64,000 nucleotides of DNA from Flavobacterium acetivorans (lineage in GTDB: Bacteria > Bacteroidota > Bacteroidia > Flavobacteriales > Flavobacteriaceae): positions 1,674,001 through 1,738,000 of the forward strand of contig NZ_CP087132.1 of NCBI RefSeq assembly GCF_020911885.1, in the 5' to 3' direction. The position numbers and the translations under genes were made by a program. The notes under the pieces are model-generated. The model saw only the letters and a list, made by a program, of their open reading frames with translations, had not been told where the DNA came from and did no database searches. Below are positions 38,173 to 47,322 of this stretch, in pieces. Positions within the stretch are counted from its first letter, which is position 1. Every line of letters starts with the position of its first letter.

Positions 38173-39423
38173 ATGAAAAAACAAATTCTTAGCCTTTTCG
38201 TAATCGCACTTTGCTTGGGTAATGGTAGCGTAGAAGCACAATCAAAATCAATTGACGGCAGTATATTGTCGCCAACACCACCAATGGGTTGGATGACCTG
38301 GAATTATTTTGCCGATAATATCAATGAAAAAGACATTCGGGAAATGGCTGACGCTATGGTAAGTAGCGGTATGTTAGCCGCAGGTTACGATCACATGTTT
38401 ATTGATGATGGCTGGCAAGGTGGTCGTGATAACAAAAACAATATGATTCCAGATCCTGTAAAATTCCCTTCGGGCATCAAAGCATTAGCGGATTATGTGC
38501 ACAGTAAAGGTTTGAAAATAGGAATTTATTCGGATGCAGCACCGCTTACTTGCGCGGGTTATACTGCCAGTTTGAATTTTGAAGAACAGGATGCCAAAAC
38601 GTTTGCTTCTTGGGGAATTGATTACCTAAAATATGATTATTGTGGCGCTCCAGATGATATGGAAATTGCCAAAACCCGTTACAAAAAAATGGCCGATGCC
38701 TTGCGCAAAAGCGGTCGTGACATTGCTTTTGGTATTTGCGAATGGGGCGATCGTAAACCTTGGCTTTGGGCCGGACAAGTAGGCGGGCAATTATGGAGAA
38801 CAACCGCTGATGTGAGAGATAAATGGAAGAATACTAAAGCCGTAAAAACAAGAGGTGAGTTGCACTCAGTTGGTGCGGGAATATTGGATATTGTTGATTA
38901 CTCCCACGATTATGCTTCTTATGCAGGCCCAGGACATTGGAATGATTTGGATATGCTTGTAGTAGGACTTTATGGTAAAGAAGGACCTTCAGGTGCTTTG
39001 GGCGGCGTAGGTTGTACCGATACTGAATACCAAAGTCAGATGAGTCTTTGGTCTATCATGAATTCACCATTAGCAGCAACAAATGATGTTCGTAATATGA
39101 ATGTCGAAACTAAACGTATTTTATTGAATAAGGAAGTAATTGCGATTAATCAGGATGCTTTGGGGAAACAAGCTGTTTGTAAAATCAAGAATGATACTTG
39201 GAATGTTTTTGTACGCCCCTTGGCAAATGGTGATTTTGCGATTGCCATTTTAAACCGTTCTGAAGCTACACAAAATGCTAAAATTAATTTTGCCGAATTA
39301 GGATTAAATGCAAGCTTCGAAATCAGAGATTTATGGGAACATAAAGTGGTAGGAAAAGGAAAAAAATGGAATGGAAAAGTGAAGAGTCATGAAACAAAAA
39401 TGTTTCGTTTGAAAAAGATTTAG
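38173..39423 (+). CDS. Exported GH27 alpha-galactosidase / alpha-N-acetylgalactosaminidase
   Basis: A 416-residue GH27 enzyme. After a signal peptide (residues 1-23) comes the family start TPPMGWMTWNYF, then FIDDGWQGGRD, the nucleophile Asp155 in YLKYDYCG and the acid/base loop GHWNDLDMLVVG, in which the second Asp (260) is the expected acid/base. The C-terminal beta-sandwich starts near residue 330. Length is close to short GH27 enzymes. Whether it acts on alpha-galactose or alpha-GalNAc cannot be read with certainty; the neighbouring HexNAc enzymes would fit either blood-group-type substrate. Confidence 0.92.
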   Translation: MKKQILSLFVIALCLGNGSVEAQSKSIDGSILSPTPPMGWMTWNYFADNINEKDIREMADAMVSSGMLAAGYDHMFIDDGWQGGRDNKNNMIPDPVKFPSGIKALADYVHSKGLKIGIYSDAAPLTCAGYTASLNFEEQDAKTFASWGIDYLKYDYCGAPDDMEIAKTRYKKMADALRKSGRDIAFGICEWGDRKPWLWAGQVGGQLWRTTADVRDKWKNTKAVKTRGELHSVGAGILDIVDYSHDYASYAGPGHWNDLDMLVVGLYGKEGPSGALGGVGCTDTEYQSQMSLWSIMNSPLAATNDVRNMNVETKRILLNKEVIAINQDALGKQAVCKIKNDTWNVFVRPLANGDFAIAILNRSEATQNAKINFAELGLNASFEIRDLWEHKVVGKGKKWNGKVKSHETKMFRLKKI

Positions 39424-39506
39424 CTAAAGAAGAAAGTTCCTGATAAATTTCCATACTCTTTTTACAATTAAAAAGGAGTCAAAAATGGCACAAGCTTTTG
39501 GGAAAA

Positions 39507-39553
39507 AGCAGAAATAGTTGTTTAAAAGTAAATTTTAAACAACTATTTCTGCT
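39507..39553. repeat. Perfect 21-bp inverted repeat between GH27 and GH89
   Basis: The arms 39507-39527 and 39533-39553 are exact reverse complements with a 5-nt loop; the left arm starts AGCAGAAATAGTTG. It is in the 221-bp gap after the GH27 gene, the only long gap in this glycosidase block. No T run follows, so it is not a standard intrinsic terminator. In RNA it would form a very stable stem and could act as a 3'-end stabiliser or transcription block between the two genes. Confidence 0.92.
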
Positions 39554-39644
39554 CATGGGATAGTTATGTTGCAAATTAAGCAATAGAAATAAAGGGTTTT
39601 TATTGATTGGTTTATTGAATGAAGTTTCTTAAAATTAAAATAAG

Positions 39645-41798
39645 ATGAAAGTAAGATTTGGATTTTTATGGTTCATGGTTTCTTTTTGCGCAAATATTCA
39701 ATCGATGCAGGCACAGGATTTTAGTGCTGTAACTGCATTGACTCAAAGGGTAGCTCCTTGGACAAAAGGAAAAATTGTTTTTCATTCACTTGCCACATCT
39801 ACTAATGACCGATTTGAATTGTTTACCCAAGATACAAAACTACATGTCTGGGCCACTTCAGCTTCTGCGGCGGCGATGGGATTCAACTATTATCTGAATC
39901 ATTTTTGCAATCAAAGTATATCTCATGGTGCTCAAAATTTAAAGCCACTTGTGATATTGCCTAAGGTCAAAGAAAAAATTGTAATTGAAACACCATTTAA
40001 ATACCGTTATGCGTTGAATTATTGTACCTATAATTATTCGATGAGTTTTTACCAATGGAAGGATTGGGAGAGAGAACTGGATTGGATGGCCTTGCATGGA
40101 GTAAATTTAATTTTGGCTACAAACGGCACTGAAATTGTTTGGCAAAAAACACTGGAGCAATTTGGTTTTACTGATAAAGAGATAAAAGAATTTATTCCGG
40201 GACCAGCTTATACGGCTTGGTGGCTGATGGGAAATCTTGAAGGCTGGGGCGGTCCAGTTACAGATGGGATGATCAAACGACAATCGGAATTGCAAAAAAA
40301 GATGCTTTCTCGAATGAAAGAATTGGGTATCGAACCTATTCTTCAGGGATTTTATGGTATGGTACCTTCAACATTGCAAGCTAAGTTTCCGTCGGCAAAA
40401 ATTGTAGAACAGGGCAAATGGGCGGGTGGTTTTCAACGTCCAGCTATGTTATCTCCACAAGACAGTCTGTTTGCAAAAATGGCCAAAATATATTATCAAA
40501 ACTTAAAAAAAACTTACGGAGATTGTAATTTTTTTGGAGGTGATCCTTTTCATGAAGGGGGAAGCAGTAAAGGGCTCGATGTATCGCTTTCGGCAAAAAA
40601 TATTCAGAACCAAATGCAGGCTAATTTCATAAACAGTACATGGGTATTGCAGGGTTGGGGCGGAAATCCTCGAAAAGAATTATTGAAGGATTTACAAAAA
40701 GATAAGGTTTTGGTAATTGATCTTTTTGGTGAAAACCAAAACAATTGGGAAATTTCCAATGCGTACAATGGAACACCTTGGGTCTGGTGTAGTGTCAATA
40801 ATTTTGGCGAAAAGCCGGGTTTGTATGGGAAACTGCAACGCATTATCGAAGAGCCGCATCGTGCATTGCAAAGCCCGCAGGGAAAATACATGAAAGGAAT
40901 TGGTATCATCCCCGAAGGGATTTTGAATAATCCGTTGTTGTATGATCTCTCGCTGAACAGTGCTTGGGGCAAGACGACAGATACGGATAGTTTGCTGCTT
41001 GATTATGCAAAATATCGCTATGGGAAAGAGAATAATGCTATTTTTGATGGATTGCTTTCGTTGAAGAAATCTGTATATAGCTCGCATAGTGAATATCAGG
41101 AAGGATGTACCGAATCCTTGTTTACGGCAAGACCAGCTAAAAATATCCAATCGGTTTCAAGCTGGGGGACGAGAAAGTTGTTTTATGATAATCGAATATT
41201 GGAAGAAGGATTAAAATCTTTTTTGAAGGCCTCTGATATTTTCAAAAACAGTGAAACTTTCCAATACGATCTTACTGATATCAGTAGACAGGTAGTAGCG
41301 AATCGGGGTCAAATGGCTTATGATTCTCTGATGAAAGCTTTTGAACAAAAAGATACAGTTACTTACAAGAGATATAAAAAGGAATTTCTTGATTTGATGC
41401 AATTGCAGGAAAAATTGATGGCAACTAATAAAAACTCTTTGGTAGGAACTTGGATCAAACAGGCGAAAGATTTTGGTAGAACCGCTAATGAAAAGCAATT
41501 AGCCGAAAAGAATGCAAGGATGCAAATTACTTTTTGGGGACCGGATAACAATCCAAAGACTAACCTGCATGAGTATGCTCATAAGGAATGGTCAGGGTTG
41601 ATAAAAGACTTATACGAACCGAGATGGAAATTGTTTTTTGAAGAATTAGATAATGAGCTTGCTGGAAGACCTATTAAAGCAATTGATTTTTTTGCAATGG
41701 AATTAAAATGGGCCAAGCAACAGAATGTGTATGTCACAACACCAAAGGGAAATTATTTGGAAGTAATAAATGAGATTGTAGCTTTTTTAAATATTTAA
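39645..41798 (+). CDS. Exported GH89 alpha-N-acetylglucosaminidase
   Basis: A 717-residue NAGLU-type enzyme with a signal peptide (residues 1-23). The family motifs are FKYRYALNYCTYNYSMSFY, the WKDWERELDWMALHGVN segment and WWLMGNLEGWGGPV. The two catalytic glutamates are Glu304 in GDPFHEGGSS and Glu424 in IIPEGILNNP, matching the human enzyme's Glu316 and Glu446. The C-terminal half is all-helical. It releases terminal alpha-linked GlcNAc, a residue found on gastric-type mucin glycans and on heparan. It is the last gene before the convergent AraC gene, with a 16-bp palindrome (41812-41827) between the stops. Confidence 0.93.
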   Translation: MKVRFGFLWFMVSFCANIQSMQAQDFSAVTALTQRVAPWTKGKIVFHSLATSTNDRFELFTQDTKLHVWATSASAAAMGFNYYLNHFCNQSISHGAQNLKPLVILPKVKEKIVIETPFKYRYALNYCTYNYSMSFYQWKDWERELDWMALHGVNLILATNGTEIVWQKTLEQFGFTDKEIKEFIPGPAYTAWWLMGNLEGWGGPVTDGMIKRQSELQKKMLSRMKELGIEPILQGFYGMVPSTLQAKFPSAKIVEQGKWAGGFQRPAMLSPQDSLFAKMAKIYYQNLKKTYGDCNFFGGDPFHEGGSSKGLDVSLSAKNIQNQMQANFINSTWVLQGWGGNPRKELLKDLQKDKVLVIDLFGENQNNWEISNAYNGTPWVWCSVNNFGEKPGLYGKLQRIIEEPHRALQSPQGKYMKGIGIIPEGILNNPLLYDLSLNSAWGKTTDTDSLLLDYAKYRYGKENNAIFDGLLSLKKSVYSSHSEYQEGCTESLFTARPAKNIQSVSSWGTRKLFYDNRILEEGLKSFLKASDIFKNSETFQYDLTDISRQVVANRGQMAYDSLMKAFEQKDTVTYKRYKKEFLDLMQLQEKLMATNKNSLVGTWIKQAKDFGRTANEKQLAEKNARMQITFWGPDNNPKTNLHEYAHKEWSGLIKDLYEPRWKLFFEELDNELAGRPIKAIDFFAMELKWAKQQNVYVTTPKGNYLEVINEIVAFLNI

Positions 41799-41824
41799 AT
41801 ACATATAATGATAATTTTTAAAAA

Positions 41825-42691
41825 TTAATTTTCAGCCCTTTTTCGGTATTCTTTAGGAGTTGTTCTAGTTAGTTTTTTAAAGAGTCTGTTGAAATTAGAA
41901 GCGGTTTTGTAACCACATTGATAGGCGATTTCAGACATGCCCATATCGGTTTCAATAAGGAACTTACAGGCATTGGCTACTCTTATTTCGTTGAGGTGTT
42001 CCACAAAGCTTTTCTTAGCTTTTAGCTTAAACATTCTACAAAATGAGGTAGGGGTAAGGTTCGCAATTTGGGCAATTTCAACGAGAGAAATATCTTCTTT
42101 ATAATTTTTATTTACGTATTCAAAAACGTCTGATAAACGGTCATTTTTGGTTTGTTCGTTTATAGGTGTATAAGCTTCGTTGTTGATAAAACTAAGATCA
42201 GTACTTTCAGATAAGATTGATAGAATTTCAAAAAGGCCAATGATAACTTCAAAGTCTTTTTTGAGAACCAGCTTTTCTAGTTTTTTAGCAATCAGTTTGT
42301 TTGTTTTCCCATTTATGGATAAACCTCTGATGCCTCGATTAAAAAGAGTATTGATTTTTTGTGCTTCTTTGAGTTCATAAAAAGCAGGTCCAAACAAATC
42401 TTTATTAAAATAAACGACAATGGCTTTAGCTTTGAGTTTGTTTATGTTTTGATAATAGATTTCGTCATTAAGCCATACATGAGGAATATCGGAACCTAAA
42501 AAAACCATGTCACCAGATTCAAAAGGAGCTACTGAATTGCCTACGATTCTTTTGCCATAGCTTTCTTTAATATAGACTAATTCAAGTTCAGGATGAGAAT
42601 GAAAGGGAGCTTGAAAAAAGGGCTCTTCACGAGAAAGGACCGAAATGGAACTGTTTAGATAGGATGTTATTTTTGTTTTCTCAACTTTCAT
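41825..42691 (-). CDS. AraC family transcriptional regulator of the fucose locus
   Basis: A 288-residue regulator from the ATG at 42691 (MKVEKTKIT). An in-frame start 24 codons further upstream (42763) would run the gene through its own promoter region and give a hydrophobic, unlikely N-terminus. The N-terminal half is a cupin-type ligand domain (SHPELELVYIKESYGKRIVG and FESGDMVFLGSDIPHVW). The C-terminal 100 residues hold the double HTH: LVEIAQIANLTPTSFCRMFK and MSEIAYQCGYKTASNFNRLF, ending in RTTPKEYRK. It is divergent from fucP, with the 70-bp conserved block between them, and is the best candidate to sense fucose or a derivative. Confidence 0.92.
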   Translation of the reverse strand: MKVEKTKITSYLNSSISVLSREEPFFQAPFHSHPELELVYIKESYGKRIVGNSVAPFESGDMVFLGSDIPHVWLNDEIYYQNINKLKAKAIVVYFNKDLFGPAFYELKEAQKINTLFNRGIRGLSINGKTNKLIAKKLEKLVLKKDFEVIIGLFEILSILSESTDLSFINNEAYTPINEQTKNDRLSDVFEYVNKNYKEDISLVEIAQIANLTPTSFCRMFKLKAKKSFVEHLNEIRVANACKFLIETDMGMSEIAYQCGYKTASNFNRLFKKLTRTTPKEYRKRAEN

Positions 42692-42714
42692 TTTCTTAAT
42701 TTTTTTGAGACGAA

Positions 42715-42784
42715 GATAATTAATAATTAAACAAAGATAATATTGAATTAATATATATACCATAGTAATTCTATCTTTCGAATT
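42715..42784 (+). promoter_or_regulatory. Conserved promoter/operator block upstream of fucP
   Basis: This 70-bp block matches 57480-57549 without gaps at 58 of 70 positions. It holds two direct AAGATAAT boxes (42713-42720 and 42734-42741) exactly 21 bp apart, an ATATT-N5-AATAT inverted repeat, and a -7-like box TATCTTTC at 42772-42779, 36 bp before fucP. Two direct half-sites spaced by two helical turns suit an AraC-type protein. The distance between the second box and the -7 element suits an activator that contacts RNA polymerase. Confidence 0.75.
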
Positions 42785-42814
42785 CTAAAACAGTATGAAT
42801 TTAATAAAATAAGT

Positions 42815-44104
42815 ATGGCATTAGCAGCTCAATCGAATGTGCAAAATAAAGCAGTCTCTGCAACAACCAAAAGCTGGCTGTTCCCATTTATATTGGTAAC
42901 TAGTTTATTCTTTTTTTGGGGTTTTGTCCATAATTTAGATCCAATTTTAATTCCACATTTAAGAAAAGCTTTTAATTTGACAGATCTGCAATCTTCACTG
43001 ATCGATTCATCCGTTTTTATAGCCTATTTTGCCATGGCGTTACCTGCGGGATATGTAATGCGAAAGTATGGTTATAAATCAGGAATCTTGATTGGATTGG
43101 TTTTGTTTGGTATTGGATCTATTTTATTTGTGCCTGCTGCTAATTCACTGCAATATGTTTACTTTCTGGGCGCTTTGTTTGTCATTGCCTGCGGATTGAC
43201 TTTTCTGGAAACCGCTGCCAATCCGTATGTAACCATATTAGGACCGGCAGAAACCGCAACCAAAAGACTGAATTTTGCCCAATCTTTCAATGGATTGGCA
43301 GCGTTCATTGCTCCAACAGTTGTTGGGCCAATGATATTATCAGGAAAAAATTTAACCGAAGCAGAGATGGCAAGCATGTCGTCAACAGAATTAAGCACTT
43401 ACTTAGCTTCAGAAGCGGCAAGCGTAAAAATGCCCTACCTCATTTTGGGATTGATTATTTTGGCTGTGGCAATACTCTTTTATTTTACCAATATGCCGGA
43501 TGTTAAAGATGAAAATGTAGAAGGAGGCGAAAAAGCAAGTTTTAGAGGAGCCTTACAATCGATGAAATTAAGATGGGGGATTTTGGCTCAATTCTTTTAT
43601 GTGGGAGCGCAAGTTTGCGTTGGAAGTTTTTTTATCAAAATGGCTACCACTACAGCCGGTATTGAAGAGGCTTCCGCAGCTAAATATTTAGGTTTTTTTG
43701 GATTGGCATTCATGTTAGGACGTTTTGCCGGAACTTTTTTGATGCAATATATCCAACCAAGAAAATTATTGATTGTATACACAACCATCAATATTTTGTT
43801 GTCAATTTTAGCAATAACAGGAACTGGAATGATAGTAGTTTATACCTTAATAGCCATTGCATTTTTTATGAGTATTATGTTTCCAACTATTTTTTCAATG
43901 GGAATTGACGGATTGGGACACAACACTAAAATTGGTTCTTCATTGATCGTGATGGCTATTGTGGGTGGTGCCTTATTGCCTCCTGTTTTAGGGCTAGTCT
44001 CAGATATTACAGGGAATATTCAATACGGTTATACCGTGCCTTTGATGTGTTTTGCTGTAATATTATTGTTTGCATTCAACGGACATAAAACAAATAAAGC
44101 ATAA
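42815..44104 (+). CDS. fucP: L-fucose:proton symporter, MFS
   Basis: A 429-residue inner-membrane transporter with twelve predicted spans. By alignment with recalled E. coli FucP it shares SLFFFWG, PAGYVMRKYGYKSG, the LETAANPYVT motif (with the Glu equal to E135), AQFFYVGAQV and GHNTKIGSSLIVMAIVGG. E. coli Asp46 lies in NLND; here the sequence is HNLDPILIP, so the Asp is one position earlier and a Pro stands at the E. coli Asp site. It is the first gene of the fucose operon and starts 30 bp after the conserved block. It brings in the L-fucose released by the fucosidases. Confidence 0.92.
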   Translation: MALAAQSNVQNKAVSATTKSWLFPFILVTSLFFFWGFVHNLDPILIPHLRKAFNLTDLQSSLIDSSVFIAYFAMALPAGYVMRKYGYKSGILIGLVLFGIGSILFVPAANSLQYVYFLGALFVIACGLTFLETAANPYVTILGPAETATKRLNFAQSFNGLAAFIAPTVVGPMILSGKNLTEAEMASMSSTELSTYLASEAASVKMPYLILGLIILAVAILFYFTNMPDVKDENVEGGEKASFRGALQSMKLRWGILAQFFYVGAQVCVGSFFIKMATTTAGIEEASAAKYLGFFGLAFMLGRFAGTFLMQYIQPRKLLIVYTTINILLSILAITGTGMIVVYTLIAIAFFMSIMFPTIFSMGIDGLGHNTKIGSSLIVMAIVGGALLPPVLGLVSDITGNIQYGYTVPLMCFAVILLFAFNGHKTNKA

Positions 44105-44119
44105 TTCTATTTATATACC

Positions 44120-45775
44120 ATGTTAAACAACGAAGTGAAAAGATTGGTAATTAAAATGCACCCAAAAGATAATGTTTTGGTGGCATTAACAGATTTACCA
44201 AAAAATGAAAAAGTGATTTTTGAAGAAGAAATTTATATTCTTCAGGATGACATTAAAGCAAAGCATAAGTTCTATATAAACGATTTAAAGAAAGGGGATG
44301 AGGTAATCATGTACGGAGTTTTGGTCGGAAAAGTGCAATGTGATCTTGCCAAAGGCAGTTTGATGACAACAGTAAATCTAAAACATGCGGCTGAGCCTTA
44401 TGGATATCGTGAGGTAGATTTTGTATGGCAATCTCCAGATATCTCCAAATACAAAGAACGAACTTTTAATGGGTATAAAAGAAATGACGGTCGTGTGGGA
44501 ACGGCTAATTATTGGTTATTTGTTCCAACAGTATTTTGCGAAAACCGAAATCTGGATGTGATTAAGGAAGCATTGCATAATGAATTGGGTTATTCAGTAA
44601 CGGATAAATATACACAATATACTCATCAGTTATTGGAAGCATATCAAAATGGAGCAGACCTAGCGAAAGTTGATTTACAATTGCCAGCTACTGTCAATGC
44701 CAATCGTGTATTTAAAAACGTTGACGGAATAAAATTTCTGAATCATCAGGGAGGATGTGGAGGAACCCGCCAGGATTCGGCAACTTTAAGTGCTTTGTTA
44801 GCTTCTTATGCCAATCATCCTAATGTAGCAGGCGTTACTGTTTTGAGTTTGGGATGTCAACATTTACAGGTGCAGGATTTTATAAATGATGTTAAAAAAC
44901 AAAATCCTTCTTTTGATAAACCATTGCTTGTTTTTGAGCAACAGCAGTCAGTTAGTGAAGAGCAATTAATTGCCGATGCAATCAAACAGACTTTTGAAGG
45001 ATTAATAGAAATAAATAAGTTAGAAAGAATTCCAGCTCCTTTGAGCGACTTGTGTTTGGGCGTTAAATGCGGAGGAAGCGATGGTTTTAGTGGTGTTTCG
45101 GCTAATCCTGCGGTGGGTTATACTTCTGATTTATTAGTGGCTTTGGGCGGTAAAGTATTATTGGCCGAGTTTCCCGAATTGTGCGGAGTCGAACAAAATT
45201 TGATTGACCGTTGTGTTACTGAAGAATCTGCGAAAAAATTTATCAATCTCATGCAGTCTTATGATGAATTGGCACATAAAGTAGGTTCCGGCTTTCACAT
45301 GAATCCTTCTCCGGGAAACATCAAAGACGGCTTGATTACTGACGCCATCAAAAGTGCTGGTGCTGCCAAAAAAGGAGGAACCGCACCAGTGGTGGATGTA
45401 TTGGATTATACAGAACCCGTTGTAAAACCGGGATTAAGTTTGGTTTGTACTCCGGGCAACGATGTGGAAGCTACAACTGGTAAGGCAGCAGCCGGAGCAA
45501 CTTTAATTTTATTCACGACAGGTTTGGGAACGCCAACAGGAAATCCGGTTTGCCCGGTTATTAAGGTAGCGACCAACTCGGTTCTGGCCAAAAAAATGAG
45601 CGATATTATTGATATCGATTGTGGGCCGGTTATCAGTGGTGAAAAAACCATCGAAGAAATGGGAGAAGACATTCTGGAATATTGTATCAAAGTAGCCAGC
45701 GGTGAAATTATCCCTAAAGCAGTACAACTGAATCAAGATGATTTTATTCCTTGGAAACGAGGAGTCTCTTTATAA
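44120..45775 (+). CDS. UxaA family dehydratase, probable L-fuconate dehydratase
   Basis: A 551-residue protein of the altronate dehydratase (UxaA) family. The N-terminal SAF-like domain (IKMHPKDNVLVALTDLPKNE) is followed by the catalytic part with FLNHQGGCGGTRQDS, VLSLGCQHLQ, CLGVKCGGSDGFSGVSANP and LVCTPGNDVEATTG. Cys-rich loops suggest a metal site. In this operon it is the only dehydratase, so it most likely converts L-fuconate to 2-keto-3-deoxy-L-fuconate, the step usually done by an enolase-superfamily enzyme. From recall, Campylobacter jejuni also carries UxaA-like genes in its fucose locus, which supports the idea. Substrate specificity is inferred, not shown. Confidence 0.85.
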   Translation: MLNNEVKRLVIKMHPKDNVLVALTDLPKNEKVIFEEEIYILQDDIKAKHKFYINDLKKGDEVIMYGVLVGKVQCDLAKGSLMTTVNLKHAAEPYGYREVDFVWQSPDISKYKERTFNGYKRNDGRVGTANYWLFVPTVFCENRNLDVIKEALHNELGYSVTDKYTQYTHQLLEAYQNGADLAKVDLQLPATVNANRVFKNVDGIKFLNHQGGCGGTRQDSATLSALLASYANHPNVAGVTVLSLGCQHLQVQDFINDVKKQNPSFDKPLLVFEQQQSVSEEQLIADAIKQTFEGLIEINKLERIPAPLSDLCLGVKCGGSDGFSGVSANPAVGYTSDLLVALGGKVLLAEFPELCGVEQNLIDRCVTEESAKKFINLMQSYDELAHKVGSGFHMNPSPGNIKDGLITDAIKSAGAAKKGGTAPVVDVLDYTEPVVKPGLSLVCTPGNDVEATTGKAAAGATLILFTTGLGTPTGNPVCPVIKVATNSVLAKKMSDIIDIDCGPVISGEKTIEEMGEDILEYCIKVASGEIIPKAVQLNQDDFIPWKRGVSL

Positions 45776-45816
45776 AGAATTACTTTTTATTAAAATTTAA
45801 AAAACAAACATAGATT

Positions 45817-46581
45817 ATGTTTTCATTACAAAATAAAATAGCGGTGGTAACCGGAGGCGGCAGCGGGATAGGAAAAGCAATCTCAGCATTGTTTGCCAAA
45901 CAAGGGGCAACGGTTCACATTCTGGAATTGACAGAAGAAAGCGCCAAAACTGCCGTTGACGAAATAACTGCCAATGGTGGAAAAGTGGTTGCACATGCCT
46001 GTAACGTGGCCAACCAACAGGAAGTATTGGCTACATTCGAGAAAATTGGCAACATTAATATTTTAGTTAACAATGCCGGAATTGCACATATTGGAAAAGT
46101 AGATACGACATCCGAAGCCGATTTTGATCGTATTATGAATGTAAATGTAAAAGGAGTTTACAACTGTTTGCATGCAGCTATTCCACAGTTAAGAAAAAGC
46201 AACGGAGGAGTTATTGTAAATATGGCTTCCATCGCCTCTTGGGTAGGAATTCCGGATCGATTTGCCTATTCTACAGCAAAAGGTGCTGTTATGGCAATGA
46301 CATTATCGGTTGCCAAAGATTATATAGGAGAGAACATCCGTTGCAATTCGATTTCCCCGGCTAGGGTACATACGCCGTTTGTCGATGGATTTATTTCTAA
46401 AACTTATCCGGGAAAAGAAGCTGAAATGTTTGAAAAACTTTCTAAGACACAACCTATAGGACGAATGGCAAAACCAGATGAGGTGGCTGCTTTGGCGTTG
46501 TATTTATGCAGTGATGAAGCTTCGTTTATTTCGGGCTGTGATTATCCAATTGATGGTGGATTTATAAAATTGAACAACTAG
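45817..46581 (+). CDS. SDR oxidoreductase, probable 2-keto-3-deoxy-L-fuconate dehydrogenase
   Basis: A 254-residue classical short-chain dehydrogenase. NAD-binding TGGGSGIGKA lies at about residues 12-21, NNAG is present, and the catalytic Ser-Tyr-Lys is complete with Tyr151 and Lys155 in YSTAKG. The RCNSISPARVHTPFVDGF segment and the position directly after the dehydratase point to the oxidation of 2-keto-3-deoxy-L-fuconate to the 2,4-diketo acid. The stop codon overlaps the GTG start of lutA by one base (TAGTG). L-fucose dehydrogenase activity is a less likely alternative, since another SDR at the end of the operon fits that. Confidence 0.85.
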   Translation: MFSLQNKIAVVTGGGSGIGKAISALFAKQGATVHILELTEESAKTAVDEITANGGKVVAHACNVANQQEVLATFEKIGNINILVNNAGIAHIGKVDTTSEADFDRIMNVNVKGVYNCLHAAIPQLRKSNGGVIVNMASIASWVGIPDRFAYSTAKGAVMAMTLSVAKDYIGENIRCNSISPARVHTPFVDGFISKTYPGKEAEMFEKLSKTQPIGRMAKPDEVAALALYLCSDEASFISGCDYPIDGGFIKLNN

Positions 46582-47318
46582 TGAAAGTAGCCTTATTCAT
46601 ACCCTGTTACATTGATCAGTTTTATCCGCAGGTAGGGATTGCGACTTTACAGCTATTGGAAAAACTGGGTTGTGACGTTTCCTTCCCTTTAGAGCAAAGT
46701 TGTTGTGGCCAACCTATGGCCAATAGTGGTTTTGCCAGTTTGAGTAAAGGCTGTGATATTAATTTTGTCAAAAATTTTTCAGGATTTGATTATATTGTGG
46801 CTCCATCAGGAAGCTGCGTATTGCATATAAAAGAGCATTTAAAAGCCGAATTACATCTTGAAGAAGTTAGCAGGATTCGAAACAATATTTATGAACTCAG
46901 TGAATTTTTGACCGATGTTTTGAAAGTGAAAAAACTTAATGCACGATTTCCTTTCAAAGTAGGCTTGCACAACAGCTGTCACGGCCAGAGAGGTTTGCAT
47001 CTTTCTTCTATGACAGAAACAATGTTGCCCGCTTTTTCTAAACCGGAACAACTGCTGAATATGGTGAAAGATATTCAATTGAGTAATCCAAAACGCAACG
47101 ATGAATGCTGTGGTTTTGGAGGGACTTTTTGCGTATTCGAAGAAGCGGTAAGCGTAAAAATGGGTAAAGACAGAGTCGAAGAACACGATGCCAACTCCGT
47201 AGATTATATCACCGGCGGAGACACGAGTTGTTTGATGCATTTAGAAGGAATATTGAAGCGACAAGGAAGTAAGGTAAAAATCATTCATATTGCGGAGATA
47301 TTGAATAGCTCATTATAA
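46581..47318 (+). CDS. lutA: L-lactate oxidation iron-sulfur protein LutA
   Basis: A 245-residue protein of the LutA/LldE type with two cysteine-rich CCG motifs, CCGQPMANSGF and DECCGFGGTFCVFEE. It begins at a GTG that overlaps the previous stop by one base, so translation is probably coupled. With LutB and LutC it forms the flavin-free L-lactate dehydrogenase complex found in many bacteria. In this operon it would oxidise the L-lactate formed at the end of the fucose pathway. The subunit is cytosolic or peripherally membrane-bound. Confidence 0.95.
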   Translation: MKVALFIPCYIDQFYPQVGIATLQLLEKLGCDVSFPLEQSCCGQPMANSGFASLSKGCDINFVKNFSGFDYIVAPSGSCVLHIKEHLKAELHLEEVSRIRNNIYELSEFLTDVLKVKKLNARFPFKVGLHNSCHGQRGLHLSSMTETMLPAFSKPEQLLNMVKDIQLSNPKRNDECCGFGGTFCVFEEAVSVKMGKDRVEEHDANSVDYITGGDTSCLMHLEGILKRQGSKVKIIHIAEILNSSL

Positions 47319-47322
47319 AAGG

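Noticed and set aside
41812..41827. 16-bp palindrome between GH89 and AraC stops
   Set aside because: It is made only of A and T and too weak to call a terminator; noted as a possible weak bidirectional end.
42692..42763. Longer N-terminus for the AraC regulator
   Set aside because: The added 24 residues are hydrophobic, run through the conserved operator block and are absent from normal AraC proteins.
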